Source: CALRGL01 sp964374035 (GTDB lineage: Bacteria > Patescibacteriota > Patescibacteriia > UBA9934 > GWF2-40-263). Taken from it: a stretch of 63,913 nt of DNA. Below the pieces are notes generated by a model, which worked only from the letters and a program-made list of their open reading frames with translations, ran no database searches and had not been told where the DNA came from. This document shows positions 7,267 through 15,829 of the stretch, piece by piece (position 1 is the stretch's first letter; every line of letters begins with the position of its first letter). The stretch spans positions 1 through 63,913 of the forward strand of contig CAYJWY010000001.1 in the NCBI GenBank assembly GCA_964374035.1, read 5' to 3'. Made by a program: the position numbers and the translations under genes.

Positions 7267-8789
7267 TATTCCTTGTTCAGAGTGAGCGCCGGTGAGGCGT
7301 TCTTTTTTTGTACCAATGATGCTCGGACTTTTTCCATCACTGGCGTACCGAGTCGAATCGTTGGCTGAGCAAAAATGTAGGCGAACAAAAGGAAGCCAAG
7401 GCCGATTGGATGATTGAGGTAGGGCGAGAAGACATGCGTGCCGTAGAGAAATGTGATCGATGTGAGAAAGCCCACCGCAAGCCAGCGATGTTCGGTCGAG
7501 AGTTGAACAATAAACGCTTGCACAAGAAACGCGGCCAGGAACAGAAAGCCGAGCGGGCCAAAGATTCCCATCTTGATCCACAACTCGAGCCAGCCCCATT
7601 CCATCGAATACGTTTCCCATGTGCCATCAGGACTGCTTGCGCGCACACGCGGGTCGTCGGTTTTGAAGGTGACGGTTTTGCCGAAGCCGCTTCCCAGCAG
7701 TGGCGCCTCTGCGATGGTCGCGAGCATCGGCTCAAGAAGTTTCCAGCGACTCGAAACAGCAACGTCAGAGTCTGCGCGGTTTCTTAAAGCGTCGGCGAGG
7801 TCGATGGAAGATGAGCGTTCAGGAAATGGGAAGAGGACGATGGATGCAAGGATGAGCAAGCCGATGACGATCGAGGCGATGGACTTCCCTGCCAAGCCTG
7901 CGATGTCCTTGAGTCGCGGTCGAATCGAAAAAGCGAGCAGAAGAATGCTTGTAACCAGGGCAAAGACGACACCGATCCAGAAACTTCGCGAGAGACCCAT
8001 GGTCACGATCGCAACGGCGGGAGACAGGAGAAGAACGAGGATGCGATTCGTTCGAACATTCTGTTTCTCGAACAAAAGTCCCACGCACATCATCGCGAAG
8101 ACGACAACGAAAAATTGGGATTGGATGAAAACGCGGTAGATCGACGCGGTGATGCCCGTGATCTCGGCAATGCGAACGTCGCGCAGGAAGGTGTATGTTG
8201 TTTCGAGTTGAAATTCGGCGAAGTGCGAGTAGAGGTAGAGTGAACCCAATGAAAGAATGACGATCCACGTTGCGCCAGCGGCGAGACATTGCAGGAGGAG
8301 GCGTTTCGAGGATGCATTCCATTGAATCGAAATGATTGGCAATAGGTACAACAAGTACAGGTACGCATTGCCGTCTTGAAACGCGGCGACAGGATGGTTG
8401 GCGAGCAGACCGATGAAGCCAAGCCCAACAGCGACAACGAGGACAAGAAATGGCTTGAGCCGCGCAAGATCGAGCACGAAACTTTTTTGCAGAAACAGGA
8501 CAACCCACGCGAGCATGATTGCGGCGAAGATCACCATGCGGATGGAAAGTGTTTGGTCGGCGATGGTTGTGAAAATGAGTTTACCGTGTGGGTTTGTGAA
8601 GAGTTCAAGAAACGCAAAGACGATGGCCCACTCGAGGCGCTTGTAAGCGAGAATGAGAATGGCAATAAAGTAGATCGCAAGCGTGACGGCTCCGAGGTGA
8701 AACGCATACGAAAGAATCGCGTCGACAAACATGGCGACGCTCAGGGCAAGCAGGAATCCGTATTCTCTTCCAAAAAATTGTTTGATCAT
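7266..8789 (-). CDS. O-antigen ligase/Wzy-like polysaccharide polymerase
   Basis: A 507-residue multi-pass membrane protein, about 11-12 segments, with a large extracytoplasmic loop near residues 320-395 (SSRWKLLEPMLATIAEAPLLGSG is split over this loop). The pattern SRWKLL...PLLGSGFG is typical of the Wzy_C/WaaL family, which joins or transfers lipid-linked sugar units on the outer face of the membrane. It is the last gene of a flippase-glycosyltransferase cluster, which supports a role in surface polysaccharide assembly. Polymerase and ligase cannot be told apart from sequence alone. Confidence 0.8.
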   Translation of the reverse strand: MIKQFFGREYGFLLALSVAMFVDAILSYAFHLGAVTLAIYFIAILILAYKRLEWAIVFAFLELFTNPHGKLIFTTIADQTLSIRMVIFAAIMLAWVVLFLQKSFVLDLARLKPFLVLVVAVGLGFIGLLANHPVAAFQDGNAYLYLLYLLPIISIQWNASSKRLLLQCLAAGATWIVILSLGSLYLYSHFAEFQLETTYTFLRDVRIAEITGITASIYRVFIQSQFFVVVFAMMCVGLLFEKQNVRTNRILVLLLSPAVAIVTMGLSRSFWIGVVFALVTSILLLAFSIRPRLKDIAGLAGKSIASIVIGLLILASIVLFPFPERSSSIDLADALRNRADSDVAVSSRWKLLEPMLATIAEAPLLGSGFGKTVTFKTDDPRVRASSPDGTWETYSMEWGWLELWIKMGIFGPLGFLFLAAFLVQAFIVQLSTEHRWLAVGFLTSITFLYGTHVFSPYLNHPIGLGFLLFAYIFAQPTIRLGTPVMEKVRASLVQKKNASPALTLNKE

Positions 8790-8816
8790 ATCTGTAAGGT
8801 CTGCCTGTCTTGTGAC

Positions 8817-9662
8817 TTAGCGTGGTTTGACAACGGCGGCGATTTGTCCGAGCACGTAAAAGACTGGCTCGAAGACTACGAAAACGATCCATGTTGCGAA
8901 CCCGTAATGCTTTTTCATGTAGCGACGAATACTCGCTCGCAGAACCTTCTGTTTCCAGCCTGTCTGAACGCGATCAAAACTACTTCCCTTCTTGTGACGC
9001 ACGCAAATGTCGGCAAAGTAGCGAACGCTCGACCCGGCATCGATTGCTTGTTTGCAGTAATCAACCTCCTCATACCACATGAAATATCCGTCATCCATGA
9101 GGCCGATTTTTTCAAGTAGAGAGCGTCGAATGCAGAAGAAGGCTCCCATGACTTGGTCAACGTCTTGCGATGTGCTGTAGTCAAAGTCGTCGTAACGCCA
9201 ACGCGCGATGGGTGCGATATGTTGAAAAAGATGATGCACCTTGAGCAAGAGCAAAAACTGATCGAGCGGAGTTGGAAATCGCCATACGCACTTCTGCTGT
9301 GTGCCGTCGAGATTCCTGAGCGACACGCCGCCGATACCAACGTTGGGATGCTGATTCATCGCGTTCTCGATTTGGTACAGCGCGTCGTCATGAAACATAA
9401 CGTCGGGGTTTAACAGCAAGACATACTCCCCGTTCGCTTTCTCAATCGCCAGATTACATCCACCAGCGAATCCAAGATTGATGTCGCTCTCAATAACACA
9501 AACCTGCGGAAAGCGTTGTTTGATTGTGCTAAGATCGTCGCCCGATGCGTTGTCAACAACAAAGACTTCAACGTCGCGACCTTGGTGATGCTCGAACAAA
9601 GACGCGAGGAGCGTCTCAAGATAGTCGACGGTTTTGTAATTGACCGTAACGGTTGAAATCAT
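8817..9662 (-). CDS. Family 2 glycosyltransferase (rhamnosyltransferase-like)
   Basis: A 281-residue GT-A fold transferase. Motifs are VTVNYKTVDYL at the start, FVVDNASGDD (nucleotide-sugar binding), NLGFAGGCNLAI and the metal-binding LLNPDVMF, then MGAFFCIRRSLLEKIG and DGYFMWYEEVDYC near the acceptor site. This pattern is typical of rhamnosyl-type transferases. A C-terminal hydrophobic stretch (about 255-275) may hold it at the membrane. Its start overlaps the end of the upstream transferase gene by four bases. The sugar used is inference. Confidence 0.9.
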   Translation of the reverse strand: MISTVTVNYKTVDYLETLLASLFEHHQGRDVEVFVVDNASGDDLSTIKQRFPQVCVIESDINLGFAGGCNLAIEKANGEYVLLLNPDVMFHDDALYQIENAMNQHPNVGIGGVSLRNLDGTQQKCVWRFPTPLDQFLLLLKVHHLFQHIAPIARWRYDDFDYSTSQDVDQVMGAFFCIRRSLLEKIGLMDDGYFMWYEEVDYCKQAIDAGSSVRYFADICVRHKKGSSFDRVQTGWKQKVLRASIRRYMKKHYGFATWIVFVVFEPVFYVLGQIAAVVKPR

Positions 9663-10375
9663 ACTTCTCGCGATGCGTGCTTGGCTTGGATGATGGCCTT
9701 TGCCTCATCATACCTTCGAATGCGTTTTGGTTTCCATGGCAACACATTCCACGGAACCGCATACAAAAACGAAGGAAGCCATGACGAAATGTTTCTGCGA
9801 GCATGATCTTGTTCGACCACGTAGAGTTCTTCGTTGATGAATACCCCAACATGACGCCTCTCAAGCATGGTTAACCACACGTCCCAGTCCTGAAACTTTT
9901 TGAGCGACACATCGAAGCCTGGAAAATGCTCGCGACGTATCAACGCGGCGGAGGTGTGGATGAAGTTACGCTGACGAAGCGCTGAGGCATCGAAGACTCG
10001 ACAACGAAATCGTTTCCATCCCCAACGAAAACGACAATAGGCATAGGACGCCTCCGGATGTAATGCGAGTGTCGACTCGAGGCGCTCGAGCATGATGGGC
10101 TTCATCACGACGTCCGCGTCACAAAATAAAACGAGGTCTCCGGTCGAGCGTTGAAACCCGTTGTTTCGAGCCGTGGGTCCACCCGTGTTCGGTTGAAAAA
10201 CATAGAGGATTCGATCGAGATAGGGCCGCAGAATCTCACGCGTTTGATCGGTCGACCCGTCGTCAATCACCACAATCTCATCGGCTCGACGCGTCTGATG
10301 CAAAATCGCCTCAAGCGTTCTGCCGATGCGGTTTTCGTGTTGATACGTCGTAACAATGACGGAAATGCGCATCAT
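9659..10375 (-). CDS. Family 2 glycosyltransferase
   Basis: A 238-residue GT-A fold transferase with ISVIVTTYQHENRIG, EIVVIDDGSTDQT, GPTARNNGF and the DxD motif in LVLFCDADVVM. It probably adds one sugar to a lipid-linked precursor at the cytoplasmic face of the membrane. The acceptor part is short and has WDVWLTML in the place of the usual ED motif region. Both ends overlap neighbouring genes by four bases, so the cluster is translated as a coupled unit. Confidence 0.9.
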   Translation of the reverse strand: MMRISVIVTTYQHENRIGRTLEAILHQTRRADEIVVIDDGSTDQTREILRPYLDRILYVFQPNTGGPTARNNGFQRSTGDLVLFCDADVVMKPIMLERLESTLALHPEASYAYCRFRWGWKRFRCRVFDASALRQRNFIHTSAALIRREHFPGFDVSLKKFQDWDVWLTMLERRHVGVFINEELYVVEQDHARRNISSWLPSFLYAVPWNVLPWKPKRIRRYDEAKAIIQAKHASREV

Positions 10376-11409
10376 AAATATTCCGCGAGTTTTGAGAATT
10401 GATGCTCGCAGGTGAATTCTCGTTGCGCACGCTCACGCGCCGCCGATCCAAGCTGTGAGCGTTCTTCTTTATTGTGGAGTAGTCGATCGATCCACGTTGC
10501 GAGTTCAGGGATATTGTTGTCGTGAACTAAAATCCCAGTCTCGCCATGGATGATCGCCTCGTCAATTCCGGGAATGTCCGTTGCGATCGAGGGAACGCCA
10601 TGCGCGGCGGCCTCAAGATAGACGAGACCAAAACCCTCTTTGTCGATGGGATCGTTCACAACCGGCATGACAAACAAATCACTCTGCTGATAGAGCTCTG
10701 TGCGCGTGTGATCATCAACATCGCCATGAAACGTCACAACGGCGTCGAGATTGAGCGAATGGACCGTGGAACGAATTTGTTCTTCATACGGGCCTGTGCC
10801 GACGATGTGATACTCCACCCCATCAAATCGTCCAAGCGCACGCAATTCGGCGAGCGCACGCAACACACGTTCGTGCCCTTTTCGTTCAATGAGTCGACTA
10901 ACCGTCAGAATACGTTTGGTTGTTCGATCAACTTCGATCTCGTCGGCAATTGTTTCAAGACAGGGATACACAACGAGCGCTTGTTGAACACCAAGAGCAC
11001 TCAACTCTTGAGCAAGCGCATTTGAATTTGCCACGATCAGGTATGCGGAAGCTAGAACCTTGCGAGCAAGCCAAGATCGAAAGACAGAACGACGAATCAA
11101 TCGAACGTCGAGTCCATGCACGATGACGACGTAGGATTTTTTTGTAAACCACTTGGCAACATACGCCGCGGTTCCAAACGGAAGCAGATGACTCGTGATC
11201 ACGTAATCGTAGGAATCTTTTTGCTTGTACAAATATCTGGTTGTGCGTAACCACTTCGGCCACACGCGTTGATACAGTAAGTCGGTTGTCTGCACGGTCA
11301 TGCGCGATCCAAAGTAACGCGACATCGCACCGAGATACGATGCAACTCCCCCGCGATTTGGAGGAAAGTCCGGTGTAATGAGAAGCAGTCGAGAAGGTTG
11401 TGTCATCAT
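10372..11409 (-). CDS. Family 4 glycosyltransferase
   Basis: A 345-residue GT-B fold transferase. The N-terminal domain has the glycine-rich DFPPNRGGVASYL loop; the C-terminal domain has TVSRLIERKGHERVL, IVGTGPYEEQI, FHGDVDD and the EX7E-type region DKEGFGLVYLEAAAHGVP with the catalytic-type Glu pair. It should transfer a sugar with retention of configuration. The ATG at 11409 is chosen over a TTG two codons upstream. It is the second gene of the polysaccharide cluster, directly after the flippase. Confidence 0.92.
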   Translation of the reverse strand: MMTQPSRLLLITPDFPPNRGGVASYLGAMSRYFGSRMTVQTTDLLYQRVWPKWLRTTRYLYKQKDSYDYVITSHLLPFGTAAYVAKWFTKKSYVVIVHGLDVRLIRRSVFRSWLARKVLASAYLIVANSNALAQELSALGVQQALVVYPCLETIADEIEVDRTTKRILTVSRLIERKGHERVLRALAELRALGRFDGVEYHIVGTGPYEEQIRSTVHSLNLDAVVTFHGDVDDHTRTELYQQSDLFVMPVVNDPIDKEGFGLVYLEAAAHGVPSIATDIPGIDEAIIHGETGILVHDNNIPELATWIDRLLHNKEERSQLGSAARERAQREFTCEHQFSKLAEYL

Positions 11410-11415
11410 AGACAA

Positions 11416-12858
11416 TTAATTGATCGGTTTTCTAAAGGAAGGCATGATCCAACGAACATCACCGGCACGCAATGAGATCATGATAAAGAGAAGTGCAAGG
11501 TAGACGAAGCCACAAATCGGGATTGCAACGAGCCAACCAAATGAGGCTTTGACAACCACGCCAACCAGTGCCATTGCCATCCCGCAAAAAAGAATAACAA
11601 GAAGCGTACGCGTGATACGCCAGTAAGAATATCCTTTCACGATTGACGGAACAATCGCAAAACCAACAAGAAACATAAATGTAAAACTGATCAAAGAGGC
11701 ATAAGCCGCACCCATGATTCCCATCACAGGAATAAGAATGATATTCATCACTACATTGAGAACCATTGTGAGTCCCATAATGACCGTCTTTGTCACCTGA
11801 CGATCAGCCGCGTTGAGGAGTGAGCCAATTGGAAAGTCAAGAAAAATCGGGAGAAGAACGAAAACGAGTGTTTGCAAAACGGGTCCTGCCGCCTGATATT
11901 GTTCCCCCACAAGCAAGACGACCTCAGGCGCGATCAACCACAGACCAAACGTGATCGGTGTGGCGATGAGCATCATGTACCACAACGAGCGATCAAACAG
12001 CATGTGAAGCGCATCCGGATCAGATTGAATCGTTTCACTCAAGCTTGGATAAAGGCCGGCGATATATGCCAGAGGAAAAAATTGAAACGCATAGGTGAAC
12101 TTGTAGGCAATGCTGTACAAACCAACTTCGAGCGTGCCAAGCATTTTTGAAATGATAATGCTATCAACGTAAGAATAAACTTTGACGAAAATAGCGGCGA
12201 GCGCAAATGGAAGGGCAATCGCTAAAATCATTTTAGAAAACACGGGATCGAAATCTGGTCGGAAAATACTCTGACCGAATAATTTGTAAACTCCATAGGT
12301 TGAAATGATCACATTTGTAAGCGAACCGCAAACCAAAGCAATGATAAGCAGAGGAAGTGATGGATGTAAAAAAAGAACAAGCCCGCCAATGAGCGCCGTG
12401 GTCGACATTCCAACGAACATCCCGACTGATTCAAACTTGAGTTCTTGGCGTCCTCGAAGAAGACCGAAAAAAAAGACTTGAATCGAATCCAGGATGAGTA
12501 CGCCTGTGGCGAGCAGAACTAAAAAACGAATGGATGAATCGTAGCCGAGCAGGTAGCTCGTTAAGATCACGCCCACAAACGCAAGAACCGCAAACGGAAT
12601 TTTTAGTCCGAGCGCATGTTTTGCGAATGTCACAGCCTTTGCCGGATATTTGGCAATTTCTCGAATGACAACCGAGGTAATGCCAAAATCCGCGACCACG
12701 GAAAAAATAATGACAAGCGAGGTCGCAAGGAAATACACACCCGTATTTTCCGGCATCATCACCCTTGCCAAAAACAAAAAATAGACAAACGCGATCAGCT
12801 TTTGACCGACAGAGGCGATGGTGAGATAGATGGTATTTATTGCTAATTGTCTGGTCAC
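11416..12858 (-). CDS. Oligosaccharide flippase (Wzx-like, MOP superfamily)
   Basis: A 480-residue protein with 12-14 membrane segments that probably moves lipid-linked sugar units across the membrane. Typical stretches are FLFLARVMMPENTGVYF near the N terminus and ADFGITSVVIREIAK. The GTG at 12858 is chosen: the only upstream alternative, a TTG at 12933, lies downstream of no promoter and its reading frame would pass through a strong terminator (12897-12930). A promoter at 12868-12896 leaves almost no leader, so the mRNA may be nearly leaderless. It is the first gene of the five-gene polysaccharide cluster. Confidence 0.85.
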   Translation of the reverse strand: MTRQLAINTIYLTIASVGQKLIAFVYFLFLARVMMPENTGVYFLATSLVIIFSVVADFGITSVVIREIAKYPAKAVTFAKHALGLKIPFAVLAFVGVILTSYLLGYDSSIRFLVLLATGVLILDSIQVFFFGLLRGRQELKFESVGMFVGMSTTALIGGLVLFLHPSLPLLIIALVCGSLTNVIISTYGVYKLFGQSIFRPDFDPVFSKMILAIALPFALAAIFVKVYSYVDSIIISKMLGTLEVGLYSIAYKFTYAFQFFPLAYIAGLYPSLSETIQSDPDALHMLFDRSLWYMMLIATPITFGLWLIAPEVVLLVGEQYQAAGPVLQTLVFVLLPIFLDFPIGSLLNAADRQVTKTVIMGLTMVLNVVMNIILIPVMGIMGAAYASLISFTFMFLVGFAIVPSIVKGYSYWRITRTLLVILFCGMAMALVGVVVKASFGWLVAIPICGFVYLALLFIMISLRAGDVRWIMPSFRKPIN

Positions 12859-12867
12859 AATGGGATC

Positions 12868-12896
12868 ATTTTGCCCGATTTTTCCAATTCTGTAAA
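12868..12896 (-). promoter_or_regulatory. Promoter of the polysaccharide cluster
   Basis: Read on the minus strand, a -35 box tttaca (12891-12896) and a -10 box caaaat (12868-12873) lie 17 bases apart. The start point would be within a few bases of the GTG at 12858. Confidence 0.45.
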
Positions 12897-12930
12897 CAAA
12901 AAACCCACCATTGCCAGAAGCAATCGTGGG
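12897..12930 (-). terminator. Strong intrinsic terminator
   Basis: On the minus strand, the stem cccacgattgc/gcaatggtggg (one mismatch in 11) is followed by tttttt. It ends the 292-residue gene upstream and separates it from the polysaccharide cluster. Confidence 0.85.
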
Positions 12931-12945
12931 CAAGCGCTGAGTGAA

Positions 12946-13824
12946 TTATCCCTTTACGTCAGGATGTGCATTTTCCTCAGCAATGTAGAAGAAGGTCCGG
13001 TTGGCCGCCTGATTCTGCGCCTGAATGAGTTCGCGCAAGCCATGCTCACTCACCACGGTTTTTCCGATCTGTTCGAGCGGGAAGCCACTGGCGCGAAGCT
13101 TACTGGCATGAACACCATCTGCGAACCCCGCCTTCCAAAGACTGCGCATGCAGGGCTTGAATGATCGAGCAAAGAGAAGGGAAAGCGCCTCCTTATGAAA
13201 CACACGCCATTCATCAGCCTGTGGAAGATCGGGCATCTGCTCCACTTGATACGCTCCCTGCCAGAGCACCCACCGAGTGAATGGAACGTAGACGCGCGCA
13301 CGATGACGATTGCGTGCGTTCTCGTAGTCGATACGGTTGCGCTCACGCTCGATCCCGGAGAGCGACGAGGCCGTCACGCGGAAAAACTCCTCACCGTCGA
13401 TCTTGTAGCCATACCAGATCTGAATGGTTGTGCCGTTGTGTGGTTCGGGTGCACCAAGGTCACTGATCTGACGATGGGCATCTTGCAGAGCCTCCACGAT
13501 TGAGTAGTTGACCTGACGACTCGCTGAGCCTGTCGCACCATCGCTCATCATCATCGTACCGGTCTTTGCCAGAAATCGTCGTCGAACGACATCGCTGTCC
13601 GGTGTGACGGTCACATGCCACTGGTGCAACGTGCCCTTGTCGGTTTTGACAATCTCGAGAACCGTTCGAAGTCCGATGATCGCCGGCTGTAGATCCTTGT
13701 CGATCTCAATTTCCACGATATCGTCCGGGAGATCCTTGGGGGGCACAATACCGCGCCGTTGCATGGTGCTCACGAGTTGATCGGTGATTGAAACACGCAC
13801 GCCGATCATGGAAGCAGATGACAT
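12946..13824 (-). CDS. Unknown 292-residue cytoplasmic protein
   Basis: I do not recognise this protein. It has no signal peptide or membrane segment. Visible parts are an acidic-basic N-terminal third (DLPDDIVEIEIDKDLQP), a central beta-rich part (TIQIWYGYKIDGEEFFRVT) and a helical C-terminal part (SGFPLEQIGKTVVSEHGLRE). The ATG at 13824 is preceded by a textbook ribosome site gaggaggtatcc, a -35 ttgaca promoter, and the gene ends in a strong terminator. It is thus a single-gene transcription unit, placed between the ribosomal operon and the polysaccharide cluster. Confidence 0.7.
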   Translation of the reverse strand: MSSASMIGVRVSITDQLVSTMQRRGIVPPKDLPDDIVEIEIDKDLQPAIIGLRTVLEIVKTDKGTLHQWHVTVTPDSDVVRRRFLAKTGTMMMSDGATGSASRQVNYSIVEALQDAHRQISDLGAPEPHNGTTIQIWYGYKIDGEEFFRVTASSLSGIERERNRIDYENARNRHRARVYVPFTRWVLWQGAYQVEQMPDLPQADEWRVFHKEALSLLFARSFKPCMRSLWKAGFADGVHASKLRASGFPLEQIGKTVVSEHGLRELIQAQNQAANRTFFYIAEENAHPDVKG

Positions 13825-13858
13825 GGATACCTCCTCGATGGAATATCGATGCAACAAA

Positions 13859-13887
13859 ACCCTATTGGAAAAAAGATCTATTGTCAA
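13859..13887 (-). promoter_or_regulatory. Promoter of the 292-residue gene
   Basis: On the minus strand, a perfect -35 ttgaca (13882-13887) is followed after 17 bases by tagggt (13859-13864), a weaker -10. A strong gaggagg ribosome binding site follows before the ATG at 13824. Confidence 0.55.
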
Positions 13888-13897
13888 TCTATCAACA

Positions 13898-13925
13898 AAA
13901 AATCGCCCCTTTCGAGGCGATTTCT
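13898..13925 (-). terminator. Terminator of the alpha ribosomal operon
   Basis: Just after the rpsI stop, the minus strand reads aaatcgcc-tcgaaagg-ggcgatttttt. The eight-base stem with trailing T-run is a typical intrinsic terminator. Confidence 0.85.
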
Positions 13926-14329
13926 TAGCGTTTGCTGAATTGTGGAGCGCGTCGTGCGCTACGCTTTCCAAATTTCTTGCGTTCGCGGACACGGGCATCG
14001 CGCTTGAGGTAACCGAGTTTTTTGAGAGTTGTACGTAGCTCAGGATTGAACTCGAGCAGAGCTCGAGACGCGCCAAGGCGTACGCTATCGGCCTGGCCGT
14101 TCATGCCACCTCCGCTCACTTGAATCGTGACATCAAACATATTCTGTAAATCAGTCTGCACAAATGGCGATAAGCACGTCTCCTGCATGAGAGCACCTGG
14201 AAAGTAGGCCTTAAACTCCTTATCATTCACCGTAATCTTGCCACTTCCTCCATGATGCAAACGCACGCGCGCGATGGCTTCTTTTCGTCGTCCAATTCCT
14301 TCGATAAATTGTTTCTTTTCGTCTGACAT
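13925..14329 (-). CDS. rpsI: 30S ribosomal protein S9
   Basis: A component of the head of the small subunit whose C-terminal tail reaches the P-site tRNA. The 134-residue protein has GIGRRKEAIARVRL near the start, the glycine-rich VSGGGMNGQADSVRLG segment, and the conserved basic end GKRSARRAPQFSKR, which is the tRNA-contacting tail. It is the last gene of the alpha operon, three bases after rplM, and a terminator follows at once. Confidence 0.97.
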   Translation of the reverse strand: MSDEKKQFIEGIGRRKEAIARVRLHHGGSGKITVNDKEFKAYFPGALMQETCLSPFVQTDLQNMFDVTIQVSGGGMNGQADSVRLGASRALLEFNPELRTTLKKLGYLKRDARVRERKKFGKRSARRAPQFSKR

Positions 14330-14332
14330 AGT

Positions 14333-14689
14333 CTAGTTCGATACACTCAAACGCTTCATGCGTGGAGCGCGATGCGTATTTTTTGGCAACATATTTGACA
14401 CAGCTCGTCGCAATACTTCTCCGGAATTTTTTGCGAGCACACTTCCCATGGTTTCTGTTTTCAGTCCATGCGCGTAGCCGGAATGTTTGTGATATTCTTT
14501 TTGATCCAATTTTTTGGCGTTGATTTTCATTTTCGCCACATTCACCACTTGAACATAATCTCCAACGTCCAAATGTGATTCAAAAGTTGGTTTGTGTTTT
14601 CCAATCAAAATACCTGCAACTTCTGTTGCGATTCGTCCGGGAGCTTTTCCCTCAGCATCGATTGTTCGAATGTCTCGATTCGTTTCCAT
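14333..14689 (-). CDS. rplM: 50S ribosomal protein L13 (short form)
   Basis: An early-assembling large subunit protein. The 118-residue protein has the domain core RTIDAEGKAPGRIATEVA, DYVQVVNVAKMKINAKK, the Tyr-His-His-Ser-Gly-Tyr region (EYHKHSGYAHGLK) and VSNMLPKNTHRAPRMKRL. The usual length is about 142, and the C-terminal end is shorter here. The ATG at 14689 follows the rplQ gene end by one base; longer starts would run into rplQ. Confidence 0.96.
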   Translation of the reverse strand: METNRDIRTIDAEGKAPGRIATEVAGILIGKHKPTFESHLDVGDYVQVVNVAKMKINAKKLDQKEYHKHSGYAHGLKTETMGSVLAKNSGEVLRRAVSNMLPKNTHRAPRMKRLSVSN

Positions 14690-14690
14690 A

Positions 14691-15041
14691 TTACACAAGT
14701 TCGATTTGAACCATGTCCGCGCCATCACCCTGACGCGTTCCAATTTTTGTGATCCTGGTATAACCACCAGGTCGCATTTTGTAACGTGGGCCGAGAACCT
14801 CCAAGATTTTCTTCACCGGATGGTCTGTGTAAAATAGTTTCATCAGATTTCGACGGTGTGCCAATGTGGGCTCCTTTCCCGACGTAATGGCTTTTTCTAC
14901 CATCGGTCGTAAAACATTTGCCTTTGCCGATGTTGTTTCAATCTTCTCATACAAAATAAAACTTGTCGCAAGATGACGAAGCAAGGCCTCTCTAGGAGCT
15001 TTGAGTCGGTCTAACTTTTTTGTTTTGTTTCGGTGTCGCAT
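14691..15041 (-). CDS. rplQ: 50S ribosomal protein L17
   Basis: A large subunit protein near the exit tunnel. The 116-residue protein opens MRHRNKTKKLDR and has the typical APREALLRHLATSFILYEKIETT stretch (shown in part) and the end RPGGYTRITKIGTRQGDGADM, where the family has a conserved GGY/TRI signature. It follows rpoA by 12 bases, the classical alpha operon order. Confidence 0.97.
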   Translation of the reverse strand: MRHRNKTKKLDRLKAPREALLRHLATSFILYEKIETTSAKANVLRPMVEKAITSGKEPTLAHRRNLMKLFYTDHPVKKILEVLGPRYKMRPGGYTRITKIGTRQGDGADMVQIELV

Positions 15042-15053
15042 ACGGTGATGTGT

Positions 15054-15809
15054 CTAGGCGGCATCTGAAAATTCAGGGGCATCCAAAGACGATGGAGTAT
15101 CTGAATAGGTGGTGGAGGTGGCGGGATTGTGTAACAAAACAGAAAAATAGTCAATCAACATTTTTACGGCTTGATCCACCGCCGCCTCAGGTGTAATGGT
15201 TCCATCGGTTTCGATATTCATGATCAAACGATCATAGTTGGTGATTTCACCAACACGAGCATTTTCAACACGATATCCCACGTTTCGAATCGGTGAAAAT
15301 AAGGAATCAATGGCAATCGTTCCAAGGTCGTGGATTTCATCTGTTCGATCTTCTGTTCGCAAATATCCACGTCCTCTTCGAACTGTGAGCTCCATGTCAA
15401 AATCAAAATTGTCAGCGGTGATGGTAGCAATCGGAGCCTCAGGATTGACAATCTCGACGTCAGCGTTTGGTTCAATATCTCCAGCCGTAACTGTTTTAAT
15501 TCCTCTTGAAAAAATCTTGAGCGTTACCGGCTCATCAGAAAACACACGCATACGCAACGATTTCAAGTTCAGAATAATTTCGAGCGCATCTTCGCGTACA
15601 CCTTCGAGAGCCTGAAACTCATGCGTCACGCCCTTTATCTTGACAGAAGTTACCGCCGCGCCAGGCAAAGACGAAAGCAAAACACGACGCAGGGCGTTGC
15701 CGAGCGTCGTTCCGTATCCGTAAAAACAAGGCTCCACAATAAACAACCCTTCATGTGGTCGCTCGCCTTGTTCGAAACGAATGTTCGATGGAAGAAGAAT
15801 GTTCTCCAT
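15054..15809 (-). CDS. rpoA: RNA polymerase alpha subunit lacking the C-terminal domain
   Basis: Forms the dimer that starts RNA polymerase assembly. The 251-residue protein covers the N-terminal domain: ERPHEGLFIVEPCFYGYGTT (dimer interface and beta contacts), LRRVLLSSLPGAAVTSVKIKG region, and AVDQAVKMLIDYFSVLL at the end. The usual length is about 315-330; the helix-hairpin-helix C-terminal domain, which binds UP elements and activators, is absent and the tail is a short Ser/Thr/Pro stretch. Only 12 bases separate the stop from rplQ, so no domain remnant is hidden there. A good ribosome site, aaggagg, precedes the ATG. Confidence 0.96.
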   Translation of the reverse strand: MENILLPSNIRFEQGERPHEGLFIVEPCFYGYGTTLGNALRRVLLSSLPGAAVTSVKIKGVTHEFQALEGVREDALEIILNLKSLRMRVFSDEPVTLKIFSRGIKTVTAGDIEPNADVEIVNPEAPIATITADNFDFDMELTVRRGRGYLRTEDRTDEIHDLGTIAIDSLFSPIRNVGYRVENARVGEITNYDRLIMNIETDGTITPEAAVDQAVKMLIDYFSVLLHNPATSTTYSDTPSSLDAPEFSDAA

Positions 15810-15829
15810 ACTAAATGTCCTCCTTAAGA

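Noticed and set aside
12859..12933. TTG start for the flippase
   Set aside because: The frame would begin in the strong terminator at 12897-12930 and upstream of the likely promoter. GTG at 12858 fits better.
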